Shown piece by piece: positions 56,696 to 64,000 of a DNA stretch of 64,000 bases. The notes beneath the pieces are model-generated. The model saw only the letters and a program-made list of their open reading frames with translations. It was not told where the DNA came from and searched no databases. The DNA comes from Hordeum vulgare subsp. vulgare. Lineage: Eukaryota; Streptophyta; Magnoliopsida; Poales; Poaceae. The translations under genes and the position numbers were made by a program. The stretch is from NCBI RefSeq assembly GCF_904849725.1, contig NC_058523.1, positions 169,924,689-169,988,688 on the forward strand. Reading direction: 5' to 3'. Each line of letters begins with the position of its first letter. The stretch's first letter is position 1.

Positions 56696-59600
56696 TGTCG
56701 GGGCCCGGATCCTGAGTGATAAAAACCCAACCTGTAACACATCACATCACTTTGCGGCCTCACGCATGGAAAACTCCACGGCTGCCATCTTACCTTGGCC
56801 GGGACCATTTGCGTCTTTTGGCTCACGTATATGAATGTGTCGCTAGCATTCAAACGACAAAGAACCCGGTTCGACATGACTAGTTATATACCCAAGTGGT
56901 ACATCCGTACAGGGACAAGCATACATAACCGAGCAAAGCACGTGTCGGTCATCAGCGTGTGTAGACGAGTCATAGCAAGTTACAAGGACTCCATTACACC
57001 CCATGAAATTTCCCCGAAGGGACAGACACAACAGCAAAGAAGGATACATGTCGGTCAATCAATGTGTCCGGAGCAGTAGCAAGCTACCAAGGCTCGATGG
57101 AAGCACAAAGAGGCATTCCCCGTAAAGAGTACTACTAAAGGCACACAACTAGGTGTCGAATCCCACACATATAATGCATTTCACAACATACACACAATAT
57201 GCACTATATGTGTAGATACAACATGGCATCACAACATAACTCTATGACTCAAGCTTTTATTAAAGACTCATAAAAGTCAATATAGTATGATATTACAAAC
57301 AGGGGTCTCGTGACCCGTCACTCAAGTCATACAAACATCAAGCGGAAGCAAAACATGTCTGGGTACAGACATCTACTAAAAATGGCAGGAGGAGCCTGAA
57401 AAGCTACCACGACCCTACCAAAGGAACGAGACCTCTGTTTGGGATTCCCAAGCTATTCTGGTCAACATTGAACACATCGCGTAGAACCTTTTAAAGAGAC
57501 TAAATCTTCTCTGCAAAAACATAAAAAAAGCAATCGTGAGTACAAAGGTACTCAACAAGACTTACATCAGAACTATCAACATATGCATCATGTATCAATG
57601 AAAGGATTGTGGGGTTTGATTGTAGCAAGCCAGCTTTGACTCTTGGCTAACATGTACTATGCCTACAAGTTCTTTCTTTGAGGTGGGATAGCGCACACGA
57701 GTCCACATATTCACCAATCAATACACCACCATGGATCCACTCTCGTCTCCCTACGAGAAGTCCATCCATAGCACTCACACTTATCTTGCATGTTTTAGAG
57801 TATCCATTTAAATTGTCGATGTACCACGTAATGTTTCCAAGTAGTCCATATCCGAGGACGCGGCTATTCGAACAGATTAAATCACCCTGCAGGGGTATAC
57901 TTCTTCACACATGCTCTCACCACTTAGCACCATATGCACGTCATGCATCTTGGCAACCTTCAAGTGGAAGCACTGGCGTGGGTGTCGACCACGACCGTTA
58001 ACCACACAAGACCCTAGTCTAGGTTTATCGCCTATTTGAGACTGAACTCGTAAGGAAGTCCGGCCGAGGTTTCCTCTACGGCCCCAAACGATGTGTGCAG
58101 GGTTCCCAAGCCCACCATCCGGGTGCCACTTGGTACACCTTGCCACTGTGTATCTACCGCAGAGAAGCCTACCCCGTCGGGCAGAGTTAAACACGGCCAC
58201 CAACACTTTTCCTTCAAACACCAGAAACTAATTGCAACTCCTGGACAGAGATCTAGACAATTAATAAGTCGAGCGGGGTCATATTTCAGGGCCCAATGCA
58301 TGGTAGTATCTTGTGTTGGATAACATACACATAACTTAGTTCTTAAGGACGGTCCCAATGAGACAACCCACCATGTACTCCTACATGGCCTCTCATCGCT
58401 ACCTTTACCAAATCGAATTCACACCTTTACTCTCACACGGTAGAACATGAACACAACCATTCCGATTCATCATCCATATGGATCAGACTCGACACAACTC
58501 TAAGCATAGCAGGCTACGTAAGCAAGCATGGATGAGTAAGCACATCAGGGCTCCAGAAGTTGTTACTCATGCTAAGGGGTTTCAACTATTTACTGTGGCA
58601 AAATCAGATTATGCAGAGGAACGGGTTCAACTACCGAGAACATGTAACAGTTGAATCGTGTTTGTCCTAATGCAATAAAAGAGAGAAGGAGCGAGAGAGT
58701 GGGTTTATATCGGTATGCTCATGGGGGCTTGCTTGCCTGACACGTCTGAAGATAGTACTGAGTCTTCATCAATGTCAACAATCACATCGTCGGAACCATC
58801 ATCTACCGAGAGGGAACAGTACCGGCAAACAAGAAAGAACAATAATTACTTCACAGAAATGCAACACTATGATGCATGATCTTGAAATGAAGATGAGAAG
58901 TGGCAGGGCTAATATAGCTACCATTTCTTAGGTTGAAGCTGGATTTGAATTAGAATTCAAATATCACTTCAAGCAAGGAATTTTCCGAATACCCTTTTAA
59001 TTGATTCGACCTGATGCTCCAGTATAACTTGTTTTAGCATGCATGAAGATGGCATTTTGAGGTACTGGTTTTCCTAGCTCAATGTTTGGTCATAATAATT
59101 GAAGTGGAATTCAACTAGGTATCAAATTCCAACTCCAAACTATTTATTAAATTTACCATAATCGTCATTTTGCCTACTTGGTGATGTTAACTTTCTCAAA
59201 CATGCATTAAAATGCCATAATCAGATTCTTTGGATTTTTTTGATCATTTTTCATATATAAATTATTTTGATTGGAATTACATATTATTTTCTACGATTTT
59301 TACAAGTTTTAGGCATTTTCTGGAATTATTTTATAACACGAAATTACTTATTGCGTCAGCTCTGCGTCAGCATTACATCAGCAGGTCAACTAACCTGGTC
59401 TGCGTCAAACCTGACATGTGGGGGCCACACGGCAGTGTCACATTTACTAAAAAGAGTTTAATTTTAAACTTTTATTTCTAATTAGGGTCTCGGCCCACTT
59501 TCAGTGGGTCATTAGGTTAATTATCTTGTTTAACTTATTTCTGAAATTATTCTAAATTGACACGGGCTAGGCCCCACCTGTAGGTGACCCATGGGGGTCA

Positions 59601-60975
59601 ACTCCCTGGTTGACAGGGTCAGACCCACCGGTGGCTCGACGCCGGCGAGGTTCGAGACTGCGGGGGTGGTCGCAAATCACCCTCAAGTGACCAATCGAGC
59701 GGCGGAGGCCACCTACATGGAGCTGGGACTCGCGTGCATCCATTCCAGCCGATTTGGGGCACTGAGGTGGGTTGGAGCAATGGCTGTGACGAGCGGAGCG
59801 GTCGCCAGAGTTCGCCCACGGTGGGGAACGGGGCTACAGGGCACGGCAGAAGGAGTTGGAGGCGGCTACGGCTTCCTGCGAGCGCAGTGAGTGCGGAGAG
59901 GTGCTCGGTTGCGGCCCTAGGTGGCTCTAGCCACGGTGGCGCCATGGCCGATGGCAACGGCCTTTGGACTCCGGTGGCACACGGTGCTAGGAGCGGGGAA
60001 CGGCAATGAGGCAAGGGGGAAACGGATCCGGAGCTCACCGCGAGTCTTATGGCATCGACGGCAAGCTTGGGGTCCCTTCAGATGCTGTGAATCGACGGTG
60101 GCGACATCTGATGGCCGGCGGTGAGGATGATGCAGATGGCGGCGCTGCAGGGCGTCTGAGCTCGATTCTTCTGGCGTAGAGATGGGGAGGAGAACGACGG
60201 AGCTAGGGGACACAATCGCTGGGCTATAGGGGGCCGGTGGCCGCGGTGGTGTTCGTCGGCGCTCTCGGGCATACGCTAGGAAGAGAGACAAAGGGGGAAC
60301 GAAGACAGAGGGAGCAAGGAAAGAGGTTGAGGGAGGCGATGGAGAGAGCGTGGCCTCCTTAGACAGCTCCAGAAGACCGGAGGCAAGCAGGAGGTGGCCA
60401 GGGAACGTGGCCGTGCCCGGCGATGCGTCGGGCACGCAGCTGCTTCTCCTCCTGGCAGGAGGAAGAAGACAGTGGTGCCCCTGGTGGGTTGGGCCGCTTC
60501 AGGTGAGCGCAGGTTAGTCCTCTTCTTCTTCTTCTTTCTATTTTCTTCTTTTATTTGTTTTCTGACATTTGTGTTTGAATTAAAAATAAAATCAAATCAT
60601 TTTATAAAAATCCTGATATATTTTTATGTGACTTAAATATAATTGTCCAATGCCACATAATAGTTTTTGGCATTTATGGAACCATATTTTATATATAGTA
60701 AAAGAAAATTCCATTTATAATAATCGTTTGATTAGTTCAAAAACCAATATAATTGTTTTTGTGATCCAAAATATTTGTTGACATTTTTATCTCAGTCCAA
60801 TGTTTTCACAAAATATTTGGAACATTTTGTTGGTGCATTTTAAATCAAGTTTTATATTGCTTATTATCCAGAATTTGGTTCCTGAGGCTTGATCACTTCC
60901 CCATTTCAGATTCAATGCAATTTGAATGCATGCATGAATATGCAGTGGCAAGCAAGGTAAACTTGGGCTGTGACA
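56696..60975 (-). repeat. 3' LTR (4.28 kb) of a gypsy element, probably Del/Tekay-like
   Basis: Begins TGTCGGGGCCC and ends GGCTGTGACA on the plus strand (so TGTCACAGCCC on the minus strand). It is followed by a polypurine tract at 60976-60992, which fixes the orientation. The part from 59570 to 60510 is GC rich with open frames on both strands, which I take as the transcribed leader of the LTR and not genes. The lineage is a guess from the LTR length and the TGTCACAGCCC start. Confidence 0.7.
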
Positions 60976-60992
60976 ACTCACCCCCACTAAAC
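60976..60992 (-). other. Polypurine tract of the long-LTR gypsy element
   Basis: Minus strand TTTAGTGGGGGTGAGT directly before TGTCACAGCCC. Confidence 0.7.
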
Positions 60993-63485
60993 AAGAATCT
61001 CGCCCCGAGATTCAGGCGTAGTCGGGAAGAGGAAGAGGGGACACTAAACTATCGCAATCTTCACGATCCAATTGCCCTTCTCGAAGATATTGAATCATTG
61101 CATCATGCTGGTATTGACATCTTTGTCTTCGAGGTCTTCATCTAACACGACAACAAAGGAACAAATAGACTCTACAAGATTCGATCTTCTCGAAGATCAG
61201 CAACTCATGATCAACTCATAGAATGAGACATAGAGACGTCCCTTGAGCTGAAACTCAACACTCATGACAGAAACGAGGAAGTGAGGCATATGACAAAGGT
61301 TCAATTGGTAGGCAACAAATCCACGCTTAAAACAGATGATGACGAGGTTTCAAAGTAGCGAGGATTAAGTTACCCTTCATACATCACGGGGCACCGTAGG
61401 AGGGTGACTTGTAGAGTTATTCCCTTAAATGGCAAAAAGAATTACTTTTGATACAAAGATCATTAAAACTCTTCATACCAGGGTAAGGAAATTCACAAAT
61501 GATCGTTTGAAGGAATTTGAAAGAATGGCATACTCAGCTCTCGAAAGAACTAGAGTTATAGAACAACTCGGCAAACGGAAGGCACATTCCAATTGATACC
61601 GAGGTATAACCAAGTGTCTGAGCGTGCTCTCAAGAACTTGATCATTTCCATATTCATCAAGGTTTTACCAATATCCGTGCCAAGATCTTGGTGACACATC
61701 ATACTACCATGATGAATAATGGTGGAGGATGCAGATGCAAGGGAAGACAACACTTTCTCAGATTTTCTCCTTAGCTATGCCAAGGGAACGAAATCTGGTT
61801 AATCGACCGAGAGACATTTAGCACTCCACTTCTAATGTTCTCCTTGATGTACTAGCACAACCCAATTATAGGTCATGCTTGATATCTAGCACATCAAGTA
61901 TGGGTCGGACTTCGGGGCGTCAAAGGGAGTCCATGAGGAACAACTTCCAAGATAAGTCATACAAACCTCACGGGGAGATGGTTAAGGTTGCTGATGCAAG
62001 ATATTATAATATTAAGTCTTCCAGTTAGGTGTGTTAGCCATTATATCACTTTACCGGGTTACAGAGAGACCAATATTATAATTCTTGGGAAAATTTCCAA
62101 CCATTATAACTGCCTGAGATTCAGCTTCGGTTGGTGACACGATGCTTTAGAGTCACCACGTCTGAAAAGAAAGATTGCAACACAAATCGATGAGATAATG
62201 TTGCGAGATTCTCAGGAATGAACTACGGAAGACAACTCCAAAACATGAGCTGGATTGCAAGACCCATGTGAACACACTGCCCAAGGCAATGATGAGCACA
62301 TGGAAAGTCTTACAACAAAACTCTACCGAGTTCTGGGCGGGAATCATCATTGCGGGTAACGAAGCCATGTGCTAATCCGTCTGGTACCTTCAAGAATGGC
62401 ACTTAACTTGTTTTCCTTGAACAAATCAATTAGTGGCTTGGCGTGCTAGGAATTACATATGGAGTGGCGTCTATCAAACCACAGAATACTTCGCACGTGC
62501 GTGACTGACTTGAGATGATTCCGTAGGAAACAATTAACTTTTCTCGAATTCACGGTGGCAACTTGCATCAGATGCATATGAATTAGAGGAAGTCACTTCT
62601 TACACCTAACATATACCTCGTGCTCGAGACACGAAGACAATGTCTACAAAGTTTCCAGCACTAGCTTAATGTCCAGCATAAATCATGGAACAAATGAAAA
62701 TGTTGCCGATGGGCTCAACAACAATTCATCAAGATACCCATATAAATGGATTTCTACAACTATGTGAGCAAGATAATAGCATTGGTCAGATCAAACAATA
62801 CAATGGTGTATGCTCAAGGAAATCCACGAGTAGGACACCGTTACGAAAATATTTGGTTTTGAGTTTGATTTGACAATAGCCCATACTCAAATCAAAATTG
62901 GACAAGATAATATATGCAACAATTGATTACATGAATCAACCGATGACAATATCATCTTCTTCAAGACTCGCACAATAGGAAAAATATCCCTTTTAAATGA
63001 GCTAAGTTTAGTCGAAGCTTTTATCTTCCAACTCTCCAAGTTGTTGTTTAGCTTAACCGACTAGCTCGGGGTATCCAACATGGATTCTTGGAGAAGGGTG
63101 GCTTATAGGGAAACCAACTTGATCACGAGCTCTATCATAACAATCAGGGAAAACCTCGTATACTTCCAAGAAGTTATTCGGAAAATCACGAACCACCGAT
63201 ATGTTATTAAGCTCGGGAACAATCTCGCCTTTCAGGACAAGATGATATGATCAAAAAGCAAAGGATTGACACAATCCTAGCTCATTTATTGAAAAGTGCA
63301 CCATGAAACATGGACTAGGTAGCATGATCAATCTTAGGATGATGATTCAGTCACCATCACCATAAGAGTGAAATTATTGTCCATTAACTTTCTAAGCAAT
63401 GGCATTGCTAGGAGTATTGATTTCACACATTATGGTTCACTTGTCGATATTCCGTTTACAACCAACACGGAAACTGTCGTGGTTT
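60993..63485 (-). mobile_element. Interior (3' part) of the long-LTR gypsy element
   Basis: About 2.5 kb without any coding frame I can recognise. It starts with AGAATCTCGCCCCGAGATTC, a near-palindrome next to the polypurine tract. The rest is moderately AT rich and unremarkable, consistent with the untranslated stretch between pol and the 3' LTR. It is cut at 63485 by another element. Confidence 0.55.
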
Positions 63486-64000
63486 TGTCACGGCAGATGT
63501 CCTCGGACAAGGACTTAGGTGTGAGGCCATCGCAACCATGTGGCGGCTTGAAGGGGTTGGTCGGAATCGAGAGACGTGAGTTTACCCAGGTTCGACCCCT
63601 CAGATTGAGGTAAAAGCCTACGTCCTTCTTGAGCTTCATTGATGAAGATGATGATCTCGATTACAAGGGTGCAGACTCGGCACCTCTAATCTTGTGGGTG
63701 TCTAATCTGTCTATCTCATGATTTGTCTTGTCTAGACCTAAGTTGTCAATCTTGTCCCTCTTGGGGCGCCTTACCCCTCCTTATATAGGTGGAAGGGGTA
63801 GGTTTACATGTAGAGTCCTACTAGGAGTAGGAATAGGACTAGTCTCTCTTGAATCCTAATCCGGGTCTTGTTTCCTTCTTGTGGGAGTCTTTCCTCTTCT
63901 TGGGCCTTCTGTGTGAGTCGGCCCTCCTGGATTCTCTATGAGTCGCCTTATGCCAGGGTGCATGCTGGGCCTTGGGCCTTTGTCGTTTGTGTGAGTCGCC
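63486..64000 (-). repeat. Partial LTR of a further element, running off the window
   Basis: Begins TGTCACGGCAGATGTCC. A TATA box (CCTATATAAGG) lies on the minus strand at about 63781-63790, so I read it as an LTR in minus orientation with its end toward 63486. GGTTT at 63481-63485 may be its target duplication. Family unknown; the style resembles Tat-type LTRs. Confidence 0.5.

Noticed and set aside
59917..60435. 172-codon minus-strand frame in the GC-rich block of the long LTR
   Set aside because: Proline/serine/arginine-rich composition, overlapping open frames on the other strand, and location in the transcribed part of an LTR. GC bias explains it better than a gene.
1..64000. Host protein-coding genes, rRNA or tRNA genes
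   Set aside because: All longer coding matches are to mobile elements or plastid DNA. The tRNA-like sequences are primer-binding sites only.

Overview
The window looks like gene-free intergenic DNA from a large grass genome of the wheat tribe (Triticeae). The evidence is long terminal repeats of recognisable Triticeae types (Angela/BARE-like, Fatima-like and Sabrina/WHAM-like), a CACTA transposase relic, plastid-like DNA with grass-style ycf2 remnants, and no convincing host gene, rRNA or tRNA. Family names are assigned from memory of LTR ends and coding motifs, not from a database search, so lineage calls are safer than family names.

Layout. The oldest visible layer is a CACTA relic (35394-36092). 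On its left lies element E1, a Sabrina/WHAM-like non-autonomous gypsy element (5' LTR tail 1-404, interior 405-2796 and 31902-33808, 3' LTR 33809-35393). E1 was split by a Tat-lineage gypsy composite (2797-31901, target duplication AGGTG) with three LTR pieces and a decayed gag-pol. The second gag of that composite was split by a copia element (13113-31385, duplication CGTGT) that has gag and an env-like frame but no pol, and holds about 1.6 kb of plastid-like DNA. The copia gag was split in turn by a second Sabrina/WHAM-like element (21433-28579, duplication GATAC). Counting the CACTA host, this is five nested layers.

On the right of the CACTA relic lies an Angela/BARE-type copia element on the minus strand (from 36093). 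It was split at 39898 by element E5, of the same type as E1. E5 was split by a nearly complete Fatima-type, Athila-lineage gypsy element (44486-54460, duplication ATGGG) and, in its 5' LTR, by a gypsy element with a 4.28 kb LTR (from 56696). The interior of that last element was hit at 63486 by another LTR element running off the window.

How the parts work together. E1, E5 and the GATAC element have little or no enzyme coding capacity. The Fatima-type element encodes gag, protease, reverse transcriptase, RNase H and integrase (now with five lesions). Its primer-binding site matches the same tRNA (Asp) as those of E5 and the GATAC element, so Fatima-type copies are a plausible source of enzymes for them; this is inference. 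No functional host gene was found. The most interesting items are a promoter-associated palindrome array in the copia element with a second array upstream of its env-like frame, a conserved hairpin plus polypurine-like module in the non-autonomous elements, an antisense frame with its own TATA-like box in the Tat element, the three-LTR composite, and plastid DNA inside a retrotransposon.
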